DNA from: Nosema muscidifuracis
Lineage: Eukaryota; Microsporidia; Nosematidae
Direction of reading: 5' to 3'
DNA length: 64,000 nucleotides
Assembly: GCA_028335825.1 (NCBI GenBank)
Contig: JAIOKI010000027.1
Coordinates: 1-64,000 of the forward strand
Shown here: piece after piece, positions 12,601 to 24,735 of the stretch
How positions within the stretch are numbered: position 1 is the stretch's first letter
Layout of the letters: each line of letters opens with the position of its first letter
Notes under the pieces: generated by a model
What the model saw: the letters and a program-made list of their open reading frames with translations, nothing else
Databases searched by the model: none
Told to the model about the DNA's origin: nothing
Made by a program: the position numbers and the translations under genes

Positions 12601-13821
12601 CCTAGTATATTAGTATCATATAAAAGTATTTTAATCAATATATAATTTGCTATATGTGTTTTTTAAATTTAATATATTCTGATTGGAGTAGTAAATAATT
12701 ACTTATATATCGGGATATTTAATTATATTTTGGTTCATCCTCTTTTCAACTCATTTTAATATATCATAGACATGACATTGATTACTGACAAGATTTAGAA
12801 ACACATGATAGAACTCTAAAAATTAAAAGTTATTATATTAGACTAGTTTTCTTTATTAACTCATCAAACATTTCAAAATGTATTCATCTGACAAGAAATA
12901 TACTTATTATTATTAGATTTATAAATTATTTACTCCTATTGACAAAAATTATATTTACTTTTTTTTATATAATAGATACAATCATAAACTTTAGTTAATT
13001 AAAAAGATTATATTATTTCTAATATATCATAAATTTATTAGTACTTATACTTATGAAATATGTAAATTATAATTTAATTAATGTATCATCATAAGAAGAT
13101 ATATATCACTAGTTTTTAAAAATATAATTAATTCTGAATTCTTGTATTATATTTTATATATACATATGAATAATATTTATTTTCAATCATTAATTTATTG
13201 ATCCCTTTTATGTAAAATAAAGATTAACTGAAGTATTATATATTCAATTATAGGATAATATAAAACGAAAATATAAAAAATTTATAATATATAAATATTG
13301 TAATGGTATATCATAAAAGATCGATATTAGAAGCTAAATGAAGTATAATTATTGTAATTGATATTTATTAATATTTTTAATTTATTTTCTTTTTACATGT
13401 GATAGATTATCTTAAATTTTATCCCTCATTAAGTATGACTGAAGATAATTTTATTATTTTAAAATGATAATTAATTTCAATAATAAAATATCTGATTTTT
13501 ATAGATGAAGATCATTAATTAAAAGTCGTTATATAGGTAAATATTTTTTATATATTATTTTGTGCACCATAATAAGTTTATAAATTTTCATTTTTTATTT
13601 AATGTCTAATTTTTATGTTCTATATGTATGAATATATTTGATAATAATTCTATGGAGCATATTATTAATATTATTTAGATTCATACACATAATAAATATA
13701 CTAACATATATTTTGATATTATCTATATATAGTGATGAATATCTGGATTTAACAATCTAAGAAAAGTCGAAGTAGCAAAGAAAACAAGTATGAATTGTTA
13801 ACTAATCATTCTAAATATACA
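9694..13821. other. Long gene desert with relic patches
   Basis: No intact gene. It contains TA microsatellite runs (near 11,830 and 12,560), a 38-codon relic frame at 10,287, and an A-rich coding-like patch near 10,730-10,975 that is broken in every frame. Confidence 0.6.
10287..10403 (+). pseudogene. Relic of an unknown gene N-terminus
   Basis: A 38-codon frame from an ATG has protein-like composition, with residues such as RCEILKPDKINDTLKNLHL and a cysteine pair. It ends at a stop, and further coding-like fragments follow in other frames up to about 10,600. No family could be assigned; a sliding-clamp-like start was considered and not supported. Confidence 0.25.
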
Positions 13822-14740
13822 ATGAAGATTATATCTAGCATAATAAATGTGTTACTTTATACAGTCAAATTATAGTAGAATTCAGAAATGATTTAAATAC
13901 TCCAGAAAACCTTAATATAAACATTAGTAGAACACTCAACATATTAGATACAACAAGTGAAGATGTATCAATTGAGAAATCTATAAAATATAAATAAGTT
14001 TAATTATTTCTAAATTAATTTATATATAACTAATCATATATTATAAACTCTTACTAAAAATCTAATTTTTATAATTTTATTCTTTTGAAAAGATGATCTA
14101 TATAATATTATAAGAAATAGATATAGACCATCACTATATAGAAAATTTTATAATATTATATTGACATACTAAATATTATTTAAATTATACTTTCTTAATG
14201 TTTATTGTGGAGATTTAAGTCAGATTAAACATATTGATTTTAATATTCTAGATTAAACTTTTTTGTTCTCAGAACAAGTATGTAATTTTATTATTATGGT
14301 TAACAATATATAAATGTCAAATTTTAAACTTTTTATATATATGGATACTATTTCGTTAAAAGATTAATTCACATATGTCTGTATCTTCCACAGTAAAGAA
14401 GTATTGGTCGAGAATAAATATCTAAACATGTAAGAAAATAATTTCAATTTATAAATCAATGACATTATGAATCAGTCAATCTTTAATTTTCTAGCTTAAG
14501 TTAATATACTCATACTAAATATAAAAAATTATCCTTATATCTTTGAACAACAAACTTTTAATGTTAAATAATTATATAATGAATGATCATCTACTGACGT
14601 ATTTTGGCTAATAGAAGGTGTTGAGAAATAAATGAAATACATCAATGATATAATAAAATTACTAAAATTTATTGAGATGAATCATAGTGAAGATATTACT
14701 AATAGATTTTCATATCACAAATATAATATCAAAGAGATAT
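13822..14740 (+). pseudogene. Decayed secreted protein gene
   Basis: An ATG opens a signal peptide-like stretch (MKIISSIINVLLYTVKL) and then stops. A second frame continues at once with protein-like, Asn/Ser/Thr-rich sequence containing a glycosylation sequon (NIS) and TSEDVSIEKS. Coding-like fragments in changing frames can be followed to about 14,740. The pattern is that of a secreted protein gene with several breaks. It may belong with the large secreted protein at 21,506, but similarity is not demonstrated. Confidence 0.4.
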
Positions 14741-14986
14741 AATAATAAAGACTTAAGAAGAAATCAATAAAGGTAAGTTTTTAGATGATACCTTTGAGTG
14801 TGTATTAAGAAAATACTTTTTGTATTTTTTATATCATTGAATAATTTCTATACTTCTAGAATATTATATTCATTCAATATATTTCTCTAACTTTCAATGA
14901 TATCATGATTTAAAATAATTATTATCCTTCTTACTTTTTTAATATTTAGTGATGTGTTTATTAGTAAAAATATTAAGTCTAATTAT

Positions 14987-15907
14987 TTAATAATAATATT
15001 TTGGAAGGTCTCTACAAATATATATATATACAATCACAATTAAATTATAAGTTATTATAGCCATCATACTAAATATCATTATAAACATTATCCAATTAGT
15101 TCTACATATATTTAAAGATAAAGACAGGATATATAAATAACAGATATAACTAGAGAATACAAATATCTCCTTCAAAGATAATCTACTCAAAATTCCAACA
15201 ATAAATCCTAAAATAAATAATGATACTATTATTAACATGTATATATTCCATAACATAAATATCTGTACAACTCCAACTAATAATATAAATAGCAAGTTGA
15301 TCTTTGGATTGAATTTTTCTTTTTGACTTATACTTCTATTAAGTAAAGTCATAAATATATAAAAAACGAATAATACGTTTAATATACATAACAAATATAT
15401 ATTCTCTAATTCTATACAGTAAATTATCATATAACTACTAATAGAATAATTTAAAGCTATAAATGATACAATATTCATGCATCTTCTCAATTCATCAGTA
15501 TCTCCTATTTTCCTAATTAACATAAGACTTTTAGGAATTAAAGATAAGATGAAAATCACTGTTGAAGTATTAAGAACTACAATCAGAAATTTGTAAGGTA
15601 TCACATGCAATAATAAAAATCCTATTAAATTAAGAGCAACTATAGTAATAAAACTAAGAATATTTATATGATTACATAAAGAGATAAAGCCAAAATGATA
15701 CCTTATCGAAGTCAATAATGATATTGATATATCCCCATATAAATCATAAAAAGATCTACTTTCATTATTACGAAGTAATTTGTATGCACTATTAATAATA
15801 TATGCATTACAATTACTGTTCCTTAACTTAATGATATTGCAGTATGCCTTTTTGATTTCATCTTGAGTGGCATTTTTGTTGCAATTTAGAATATCATATA
15901 GCTGCAT
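14987..15907 (-). CDS. J-domain-like multi-spanning membrane protein lacking HPD
   Basis: An intact 306-residue frame. Residues 1-60 look like a J domain: LYDILNCNKNATQDEIKKAY matches helices I-II (nATxdEIKKAYr), and AYKLLRNNESRSFYDLYGD matches the helix III-IV end (vLxdxxxRxxYDxxG). The loop that should carry His-Pro-Asp, needed to stimulate Hsp70 ATPase, reads about LRNSN at residues 28-32. Residues 83-297 hold about eight hydrophobic helices, so the protein is probably in an internal membrane with the J-like domain cytosolic. Loss of HPD suggests a scaffold or pseudo-J role rather than co-chaperone activity (inference). The CCC motif in TTACCCTTA just before the ATG supports the start. It has no close neighbour. 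Confidence 0.75.
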   Translation of the reverse strand: MQLYDILNCNKNATQDEIKKAYCNIIKLRNSNCNAYIINSAYKLLRNNESRSFYDLYGDISISLLTSIRYHFGFISLCNHINILSFITIVALNLIGFLLLHVIPYKFLIVVLNTSTVIFILSLIPKSLMLIRKIGDTDELRRCMNIVSFIALNYSISSYMIIYCIELENIYLLCILNVLFVFYIFMTLLNRSISQKEKFNPKINLLFILLVGVVQIFMLWNIYMLIIVSLFILGFIVGILSRLSLKEIFVFSSYICYLYILSLSLNICRTNWIMFIMIFSMMAIITYNLIVIVYIYICRDLPKYYY

Positions 15908-15918
15908 TAAGGGTAAGC
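15908..15918 (-). promoter_or_regulatory. CCC start-proximal motif
   Basis: Minus strand GCTTACCCTTA abuts the ATG of the J-like gene. Confidence 0.6.
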
Positions 15919-17525
15919 ATCAATGAAATTATTTATAGAATAAATATCAATTTGTTTATTTTTAATTTGTTGTTATTTACAAATTTATTAATTATTATCT
16001 AAATTTCAGATCGATATATCTCTTATGATAAAGAGAAGTTTAATGAAACAATATTATCAAAATTCATCTTTTTAATTATGATCTTTTATATTAAAATATT
16101 AAATAAATTAATTACATAATAATATAAAAGATACGTACAAATTAGATATATATTTATGATTTTAAAATAAAAATCATTTAATATTTTTTAAATATTATAA
16201 CTAATATTAATCTTATGTAAGAACAATGAATATATGATATACTATCAAATGATTCATTAATAAATTATAATAAAAATATATCCCTATGACATTTATTTAT
16301 TTTTGTATGAAATTTAATCTTCATTATTATACAAAGACAGTTATGGTCACAAGTTGAATAAATATAATTTTAGACTTATAAATATATTTTCTATTTTAAG
16401 TGTATACCAGTATCTTATTCTTTATATTTTTTTAGATTATTTCACGTCTGGTTTTGAGTAATTCTGATAAATATATTCTGCATTCATATTTCAACGATAT
16501 GCTTTCAATAATATAGTTATATTTTTAATTATGTATTCATTTCAGTCTCAATTATATACTAAATCTGTACATGTTAATAATCTATTGATACTAGTTAGTT
16601 TTAAATGATCACGACGAGGTAGTGAAAAAAATTAATATTTTTAATTTGAAACAGATATATTGAATCTAAAAATATTGATTTTTATTTATGAGCTGATATT
16701 AAAATGCTAATGATCTATTTTGAAAATCGAAAATAGTACAGTATAAATATGATTTAATAACGAAACATTTTTATAAGTTTTATATGAAATTCTATTAATC
16801 TCAATGATGAATAAACCAGTAATTCACTTTTTTATATGTTTCATTATTACAAATCTCTTTATCTAATTCAGTAGCTTATTTCTATAAATTAAACATAAGA
16901 TATGAGATTTCTTGTATCAATCAATTTCCAAAATAAATTATATTCTTTTATATCTAATTAATTATCGATATATTATTTAAAAAATAAATTTCTTCAAAAA
17001 AAGTTAACTTTCATTTCTACTCTATATTATATAAAATATATTTCAATTTATAATCAAAATTATACAGCTTAATTAAACATTAATTTTTTCATATTTCAAA
17101 GAATGTATTGTAATAACATCAGATTTTTATTTTTAAAAAATTAATGAATTACTAGATTTTAAAAATAATTATTTTATTGTCTTATATATTAAAGAAAAGA
17201 CTCATTATAAATCATTTTATATATTATTAAAAATAATGTGAATTATACTAGAATAAATTAGATTATATATATCATTTTTATATTTAACTGAACAATATGT
17301 TAGATAAAGTAATACTATATATAAGTTGATATAAGAAGAAAACTTAATGTAAGATATAAATTTTTGAGAAATTACATCATTATATTAAATCCTCAATTTA
17401 TAGTAAATTTAAATAATTATCCATTATAAACTAATCTATATACCATGTCCAGATTTGTCATCTAAAAAAGATATTTTTAAAATAGTAAATTAAATTTAAA
17501 AATTTTAATGTTAAACATTATAACT
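15919..17525. other. AT-rich spacer
   Basis: No gene seen. A CCC motif followed by a 23-codon hydrophobic frame near 16,290 may be a dead gene start. Confidence 0.5.
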
Positions 17526-17536
17526 ATATTACCCAT
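17526..17536 (+). promoter_or_regulatory. CCC start-proximal motif
   Basis: TATATTACCCAT ends at the base before the ATG of the hydrolase gene, the same CCC pattern as at the other intact genes. Confidence 0.6.
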
Positions 17537-18283
17537 ATGAAAAAGATAAATAGATTTTTTATATTTGTTATAAATTTATTATTTATTTCAAACTTTACAT
17601 TATTTGTTATACAACGTAAAATACTCTTTACAATGAAGAGACCTGTAGTCATGGAAGTACATACTATTTATAACAATATTGATATCTATTTATTTGATAA
17701 AAATAGTTCTACAGATATTATATTCTTCCATGGTTCAATCATTTCAGGTGTTATTTATAAAAAGTTATTGCAAGATATGGCTGATAAAACTAATCATAAT
17801 GTTTTATCATTCAATATGAGGGGTGTATTTAATTCTAGAGGTGTATCATCAGAAAAAGGAATACGAAATGAAGTCAATTTATTTTCTGATTTTGTAAAGA
17901 AAAGGGGTAAAAAATTAATAGTTTTTGGCCAATCACTTGGTTGTTGTTTAGCTATCCAATTTAGTAGACTGATGAAATGTAAAAAAGTTATTTTAGAGAA
18001 TCCTTTTATTGATTATAAATCAGTTATTAAGTATAAATTTTATTCTTCTATATTTTCATATCTAGTAGTAGATACATGGAAGAATACAGATATTAAATAT
18101 TTAGAAAATGTCTTATTTCTCTTAAGTGATAAAGATACTCTTATAAAAAATTCAGAAGGTCTACAGTTGGCTAATATGACACATAATAGTTCTATACAAT
18201 ATTTGAAAGAAAGTACTCATTTTGATGCTGCTAGAAATCCAGAGTATTATTCTTTTATAATATCATACCTCAATAAAATATAA
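17537..18283 (+). CDS. Membrane-anchored alpha/beta hydrolase (Bem46/ABHD13-like)
   Basis: An intact 248-residue frame, about the usual size for Bem46/ABHD13-type serine hydrolases. Residues 5-25 form one N-terminal membrane helix. The alpha/beta-hydrolase landmarks follow in order: oxyanion FFHGS near residues 63-67, the nucleophile elbow GQSLG with Ser133, the acid in SDKDTLI (Asp200, or Asp198) and the base in STHFD (His228). All triad positions are present, so an active esterase, thioesterase or lipase-like enzyme facing the ER lumen or another membrane surface is likely. The substrate cannot be read from sequence. The gene stands alone, with a CCC motif at the start. It is the best-conserved enzyme in the window. 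Confidence 0.9.
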   Translation: MKKINRFFIFVINLLFISNFTLFVIQRKILFTMKRPVVMEVHTIYNNIDIYLFDKNSSTDIIFFHGSIISGVIYKKLLQDMADKTNHNVLSFNMRGVFNSRGVSSEKGIRNEVNLFSDFVKKRGKKLIVFGQSLGCCLAIQFSRLMKCKKVILENPFIDYKSVIKYKFYSSIFSYLVVDTWKNTDIKYLENVLFLLSDKDTLIKNSEGLQLANMTHNSSIQYLKESTHFDAARNPEYYSFIISYLNKI

Positions 18284-18641
18284 TTTTATATTAATATCAC
18301 ATATAACAGAGGGTTAACAATATTTTTACAATATAAACAAATAGTCAAGATAAATATAAATTACAGAAAATAGATCAATTATATAAATAGAAGTATTTGA
18401 GAAAAATATCAACTTATATAATTATTTAATTAAAAAACTTTTGAATTATTTTTTAACGATCTAATTCTATTTATTGATATAATGACTTAAACATTGAATA
18501 TATTTTAATCTTAAACAAATCATAATTGTATCATTTAAATTTACATGATTTCTTTGAATAATTATAATTCTCAATTTTGTTTTAAAACAGTTTTTTTGTT
18601 CATAATAAGTATAAAATAATTCTCTTATATAAACAATTAAA
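18284..18641. other. AT-rich spacer
   Basis: Nothing recognisable beyond AT-rich sequence; minus-strand frames here lack protein-like composition. Confidence 0.5.
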
Positions 18642-19242
18642 ATGACATCATCATGTGTTCTTGAACTCACAGTTGAAGAAAATGACACATTATTACTAGC
18701 TGATCAATATTCTACTAATGGAGATGTTATTACATTAAATATGTAGTTTTAATACTCAACTATCTAGTAGTGCTACATTCACTATTAATTAGTACTTGTT
18801 ATCTAAATTATATAACATATAGTACTTAGGAGAATTACAAATTTTATAGAAATAGTATGGGTAAAAAATTAAATGTAGTAGAAGGATCAAATAATGCTAA
18901 AGATAAAGTTAAAATTGACGTAAAAGATACAAAGAATAGTGGTGAAAATGACATTTCAAAAACTATAGATACAGTTTAAGTTGACATAGAAAAAAAATAA
19001 AGATACTAATATTTTAGAAGGAACAAATGTTATTGTTGAAAATGATGAGTGGATAAAATCAAGAAAATATAACAAAATAAAACCCTAAAAAATACATCAA
19101 TCATTTAACTTTAATATTGTTAGTATCAAAGAAAGGTGATTTAGAATATGGTTATAACTATTCAAAGTCTATCATTATAATAACAGAAATAGGGAAGAGA
19201 AATAATCTTTTAAAAATAATGAGTGAAACATTTCTACAATAA
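18642..19242 (+). pseudogene. Decayed charged-protein gene
   Basis: Three successive plus-strand fragments look like protein. One starts with an ATG at 18,642 (35 codons; MTSSCVLELTVEEND). A Lys/Asp/Asn-rich one starts with an ATG at 18,857 (40 codons; KVKIDVKDTKNSGEND). One of about 48 codons ends at 19,242 (VSKKGDLEYGYNYSK). They are in different frames, separated by stops and A runs. The charged, low-cysteine composition suggests a soluble or intrinsically disordered protein. No family recognised; two genes rather than one is possible. Confidence 0.4.
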
Positions 19243-21492
19243 ACTATATATATATAATATTTAAGTTTTATTATTTTAATTTATCTTCTTAATTCTTGTA
19301 TGAGTAAAAAAATGATATTAAATTTATTTCATTATAATCTTCTTAAATTGATCTTTTAAATATAAATTATTAATTATTTTTATCATTAATTTACTTAATA
19401 TTATTTTTAATTAAATATCTATATGATAAATTTATTAGTATGAATATTTGATTAATAAGATGTTAATTTCAAAACACATAAATAATTCTTTAGTCAGTAT
19501 TTTAATGTTTAAATAAATTAATAAAATTATTAAATAATAAATGTTTGTGTAATTATTTGACAATACAACATTTATTAACAAGATTATGTCTAGTAGTAGG
19601 ATAAAAATATTTTCTAATAATTTTTTTATAAAAATGACCCTTCATTTACTTTCTCTTTACAATTGTTATAATTATAGATTAGAGACTCATACAAAGAATA
19701 TAAAATAACTGATAATTTGAAAGATACTTTTTTATGCTTTTAAGATAAATATATAAAGTGAAATATTCTTGTTGAAAATATATCATTTCTCATATAATAT
19801 ATAACTATATTTTTACACAAATACTAGAATAGTATCATTCTTCACATCTAAATATCAAGATAATTTACAGACTTTTTCGAGATATTCCTTTGTCACATTG
19901 GATATTCAAATAAGAATATAGAGAAGAGTTTTAATTTTTAATTATTTCCTCTACTTAAGAAATTCACTATTAAATATGTAAGTGACAAACTTTAACATTC
20001 TTTATAAAAATTTCTAGTATACACATAATATTGAATATGCTATAAATTTAAAAAATGTTATACTTCACCTGATATTATCCTATGTCTCTCTACTCTATAC
20101 CATTATTAGATGATATTAAAATTATGATTAATAACCATCTCATGATAAAGTAGATAGATGATTTGATAAAATATTAGATTTGTTAATTGAACCTTTGATT
20201 AGACTAGAAGATAATTTTTAGTGTAATCCTATTTATTTTGTTTCATACTATATTATATATTCAAAATCATTTATATCTTAATATTAACCATGTTTAAATA
20301 TAATAGTGTCTTTATAATAAGAAAATATTGTTATTGTTCATATCTTTATTTTTTATTTGTTTAATTGAATTATATCATATATATTAAATGCCCTTCAGTT
20401 CACAACTTCTTCTTTCTTATTTTCAATAGAGTTTCATCTTCTTACATTGGTTTTTATGAAATTTATATTTTAAGACAAATAATAGAATTCTTTACATTGA
20501 AGATAATGTAATCTTATTTTTAGAATTCATCTAAATGAAAATATTACAGATGATTAAATAAATTATGTTTCGAATAATTTCAAATTTAAAATTATTATTA
20601 TAATAATAATTAGATTGATCATAAATTAATTTGTAATTCTTTTTTAATAATAGAAATAAACTAAAAAACATAACTTAGATTAATAAATAAAAGCATTAAC
20701 ACAAATATGCAGAAACTTATAAAATATTGATTTATATATTTTATACAAATGAATCTAAAAAGTTGATAAGAAATAAAAGACTTTGTAAATTTACAAAAAT
20801 ATCAATATGAAATGAAAGAATTTTTGTTTATTAAATAAATAGTTCTAAAAATTTTATTATTATATGTAACATGAAAGTATTATTTACATAAATAATATTT
20901 AAATTATTTTTTTATTTAAATAATAAATTAACCATCTTCTATGTTCATAAAATAAGCTACTAGTCATAGAAATATTATTTTATATTTTCTTTTACTCATA
21001 TTAAATTCTATCTTTAATTGAGCTATTTTCTAATTTTTGACATCATATTCTATGTTTATGTTTTCTAATTTATCTACATCTATACATATTGTAAATTTTT
21101 TATTATATCATCCTAATTTATATAAAGAATATTATTTTGTATTTTAGTGTATTTATCAATAAAAATTATTTAGTTGAAAACATTCTCATATATTTGATCT
21201 AGATTAACAAAAGATAATTAAAGTTTTAATTTATTATTATTGTATTTGAAATTAATTTTATAATATTATATATTAGAAAAGCTTATCATTAATTGAAAAA
21301 TCTTCGATCATTATAATACATGAAAATTGAATTAATTTTTTCTATTTATATTAATACAATTATGTATATAAAAAAGTATTATTTCAATGTTTTTTTCAGT
21401 TATAAATTTATTGATTTCAGAATTTGTTTATTGGAAGAAATTTAGATATTTTAATTAAGTGATTAATTAAAAGAATTACATAAATTTGTATA
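19243..21492. other. AT-rich spacer
   Basis: More than 2 kb with no supportable gene, RNA or element on either strand. Confidence 0.6.
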
Positions 21493-21505
21493 TTTTATAT
21501 CCATA
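21493..21505 (+). promoter_or_regulatory. CC start-proximal motif
   Basis: TTTTATATCCATA stands directly before the ATG of the large secreted protein gene, a weaker (CC) form of the motif. Confidence 0.45.
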
Positions 21506-22834
21506 ATGTATTTGATAATTCTATATTTTTTGATTATATTTAGTACTAGAAATTGTTCTGATGAGATGTATGTGACAAAAGAGATTCTTCCGAGTAAAGA
21601 TTATATACCCATTGATTTAGGATCTCTAGATGAATCTGATTTTATTACTGATAAGATTGATAATTATGAAAATAATTCAGTTATACGCTATGAGATATTA
21701 GAAAGTTACAATGTTATTGATGATTATCTTTCTTTAAATACATATATTGACAATCTTGATCCAAATGTAGATAACAATTCTGTTACTTTACCAAATCAAT
21801 CTTATGAGAACAAAACAGTTAATCTTTCAAATTTTAATAACACAAACATTATTCCAATAGATGAGTTGATTTTGTCCAATAGGACTATTTGTTTGTTTCA
21901 TAATGATATGGAACAAACCAAATTAGAGTTAAAATATTTATTGAATTTAATAAACAGTAAGAATAATTCTTATGTAGTTTATAAAGATATATTATTCAAT
22001 TCAATGAAGAACTATAAGTTTTTACCAAAAATCTTTCATATTGATAGATTTAATAATACTGATGATATTTATGATAGTATTGATTTAATATTTAAATATA
22101 TGAACTTTATGAAAGAATTTGATTTTAGTAAATTTAATCTATCACATTTCTGCAACTTTGATGGTAAAAATGAATTATACCGAATCATTATAAAAGTCAC
22201 AACCATGGAAAAATTCAACTTATCTATTTTTTCATTTAGTAAATATAACGTCTCATTTTTAGATAAAATAACAAAAGATGTTTATCAAGAAATGAATGAT
22301 AAGAAAATATCTAAAGAAAAATTAATTTCATGTATAATAGAAAGTATAAATAATATTGAAGACTCTTTAGACAAAATTATACTTTACAAATGTTTTTTCG
22401 ATATTCTTATAAAGAATAATATTTATTGTTTAATTAGACTTTTACTTCATATAATAATGTATTATAGAGAGGGTAAAGTTTATTTAATTAATACTAATAT
22501 TTATTTTTTATTTGACAGATTATCATATTTAATTATATGTTGTAATCCTAAGTTGAATATAAATCTAAAATGTATTTTAAAATATAAAAATACAAAAATT
22601 TTAAAATTGTTTTCAGATTATTATCTAACAAAATCAAAAGATTTATTAATAGAAAATATCGAAATCTATGGACTAATTTTAAATTTGATAGATGAAAATC
22701 AAACAAATAATTATCGTAACCTATATGATATAGTAATTAATATTAATTTCTACAACAATATACCAATTAAATTTATGTCAAACATGATAATGCAAGGTGT
22801 AATAAAGATATTAGAAGATAATAAAATACTTTAA
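21506..22834 (+). CDS. Large secreted, glycosylation-site-rich unknown protein
   Basis: An intact 442-residue frame, the longest in the window. Residues 1-14 (MYLIILYFLIIFST) form a signal peptide or anchor. Residues 18-125 are acidic and Asp/Asn/Ser-rich, with many N-X-S/T sequons (NNS, NKT, NLS, NNT, NRT). The rest is helical in composition, with scattered cysteines and repeated phrases such as FDFSKFNLSHF and FSFSKYNVSF. That pair, about 30 residues apart, suggests a short internal duplication. No second membrane helix is certain; a hydrophobic patch (LIRLLLHIIMYY) lies in the last third. A secreted or surface glycoprotein of the parasite is inferred. Family not recognised. It is unaccompanied by other genes and lies about 1.6 kb from the next relic. 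Confidence 0.85.
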   Translation: MYLIILYFLIIFSTRNCSDEMYVTKEILPSKDYIPIDLGSLDESDFITDKIDNYENNSVIRYEILESYNVIDDYLSLNTYIDNLDPNVDNNSVTLPNQSYENKTVNLSNFNNTNIIPIDELILSNRTICLFHNDMEQTKLELKYLLNLINSKNNSYVVYKDILFNSMKNYKFLPKIFHIDRFNNTDDIYDSIDLIFKYMNFMKEFDFSKFNLSHFCNFDGKNELYRIIIKVTTMEKFNLSIFSFSKYNVSFLDKITKDVYQEMNDKKISKEKLISCIIESINNIEDSLDKIILYKCFFDILIKNNIYCLIRLLLHIIMYYREGKVYLINTNIYFLFDRLSYLIICCNPKLNINLKCILKYKNTKILKLFSDYYLTKSKDLLIENIEIYGLILNLIDENQTNNYRNLYDIVININFYNNIPIKFMSNMIMQGVIKILEDNKIL

Positions 22835-24399
22835 TTTATGATTTTGTAGTTCTATAGATATTATCATATTACTTTAATATCAATCAATTATTGATTATTT
22901 TTAATTTTTCAAATAATACAAAATAGATTTAATTCATTATTATCAACTATCTATTATTATATATGGTTGAAATATTTAAAAATAAATTCATTATTGTACT
23001 GCTTTGAATTCATCCAGTGGCGAAGATTGATCCAAGTATATTTCAAAATATAAGGTATTTTTAAGCATAGAAGAATCCCATGATAATTAATGTTAATGTT
23101 CTATATCTCATCTTCTTGTTTCAAATAAATGCTTGTGATTTGAAAGTATTGGAATAATTCCTTTATTTTTATCTTTCTTTTGTTGTTATATAATTTCTCA
23201 TAGTTAAGAGTCTAATTTAATAAACAAAGTTAAAAATAAAAATAAATTCAGTAATATCATAATTTAATACAACTAATAAATCTTTTTACTCTGATGAAAT
23301 ATTAAGTTCTAACAATTGAATATATTCATAATATAGATTAATTAATTCTATTTCTTTTACTTATAGTAAATAATAATAAACTTTTAATATTAACATATAT
23401 AGAATTAATAATTTATAAATATCTGTAAGCTACTAAATTTTAAACTAATTATATAATTAACTTCTTTGTAATTAAGAAAATATAGAAATCTAATAATCTT
23501 TGACATAATAACCTACCTTTCTTCCTTGCTTGTATTGAGAAATATTTACTCAAAGAATAACGAATCACAATAAAACACAAACACAGCTATTAGTCTTCGA
23601 CAAGAATAACAGATCAATAACTAACCCTCATATAATCTTCTTTAATTATCTCATTGATTGTATGTTACAGTTTTTGTTTATGTAAATGAAAGTAAAAATG
23701 CATTACTATATTGTATAAATCTAGTTATTTTATGTAATTCAGTGTTTCTTTTATAGATGATTTTTTTTGGACTTTTATTCTAATGAAATATATATTATAA
23801 ATAGTAAAAATTTTATATTTTATAGACTTCTATCATTAATATTTTGTCTTTTAAATATCCTTCGTTATTTGAATCTATCAAATTATTATATTGATTATCA
23901 TCACTTCTGATGCATGTTAATATTTCTTTCTAGGTTACATAAACAAATATCTTAGTATGAAAAAAACAATTTTCTATTAGATAGTCTAATCAAAACTTTC
24001 TTTTAATTATTTATATATTATAATTCATTAGTAATAAATAATATTTAGTAAATGTTTAAGAGTATACGTGAAAAATAACCTTTTAATTAAAGAGATTTAA
24101 TATACACCATCTTAAAATTTTATTTAGAATTTATATATAAGTTATTGAACTGATCAAAACTGTGGTCGAGTAGAAAATTAAGTTCTTATGTAAATTAACT
24201 CTTCAACATTTCTTTTTTAGTATTATTTATATTTATACATGTCAATAAAATACTTTTGTAAACTTTATATAAAACTTATAAATTTGCTATATTTCTCAAT
24301 CAATATATTGATCCACCATATTAACTACTTATCTAATAATTTTTGTAAAATGTATGGTATTTGTGCTTTAAACTGACAAAGTATAAATTTATTCTTTAA
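22835..24399. other. AT-rich spacer
   Basis: No gene. A short stretch at about 23,510-23,660 is less AT-rich than its surroundings and starts with ACCTACC, a telomere-like word. No RNA fold or reading frame was identified there. Confidence 0.5.
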
Positions 24400-24717
24400 T
24401 GAGTATCTTATCAATTCTATTGCAAAGATTTCATATATAAATAATTATAAAAAGGTTTGCTTTAACCAGAGCATAGCATCATCATAATTTTTTACAAAAT
24501 AGAAGGCAATTAATCTTTAAGGTCTTATTTTATAGATTCTTTGGAATATTCAAAATGATATTCACATTTTTATAAGCTGCGAAATATATTAATTCCATTC
24601 TTTAAATTTAAAAATCAATGATATTACATAACTTAATACAATTATATGTTAAATATATTTTTCCGTTTTCTAAAACTCTAAAGCAAATATAGTCTAAAAA
24701 AAGATAAATGATATCTA
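24400..24717 (-). pseudogene. Decayed paralogue of the 5.2-kb small secreted gene
   Basis: Minus-strand DNA lines up with the gene at 5218-5616. The AACC promoter motif is followed by the same ATATCATTT and ACTATATTTGC-like words, and near 24,453-24,483 a DDAMLWLKQT fragment matches KDAMFYYKTT. The ATG is gone and roughly 80 bases between these landmarks are missing, so the copy is dead. It shows that the small secreted gene belongs to at least a two-member family duplicated with its flank. Confidence 0.55.
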
Positions 24718-24735
24718 AAGGGGTTAAAAAATATT
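24718..24735 (-). promoter_or_regulatory. Surviving CCCC motif of a dead gene
   Basis: Minus strand TTTTTTAACCCCTTT matches the promoter of the paralogue at 5617-5633, but no ATG follows. Confidence 0.45.

Noticed and set aside
18467-18688. Minus-strand 73-codon frame
   Set aside because: No start motif, no protein-like domain, and overlaps the start of the plus-strand relic gene.
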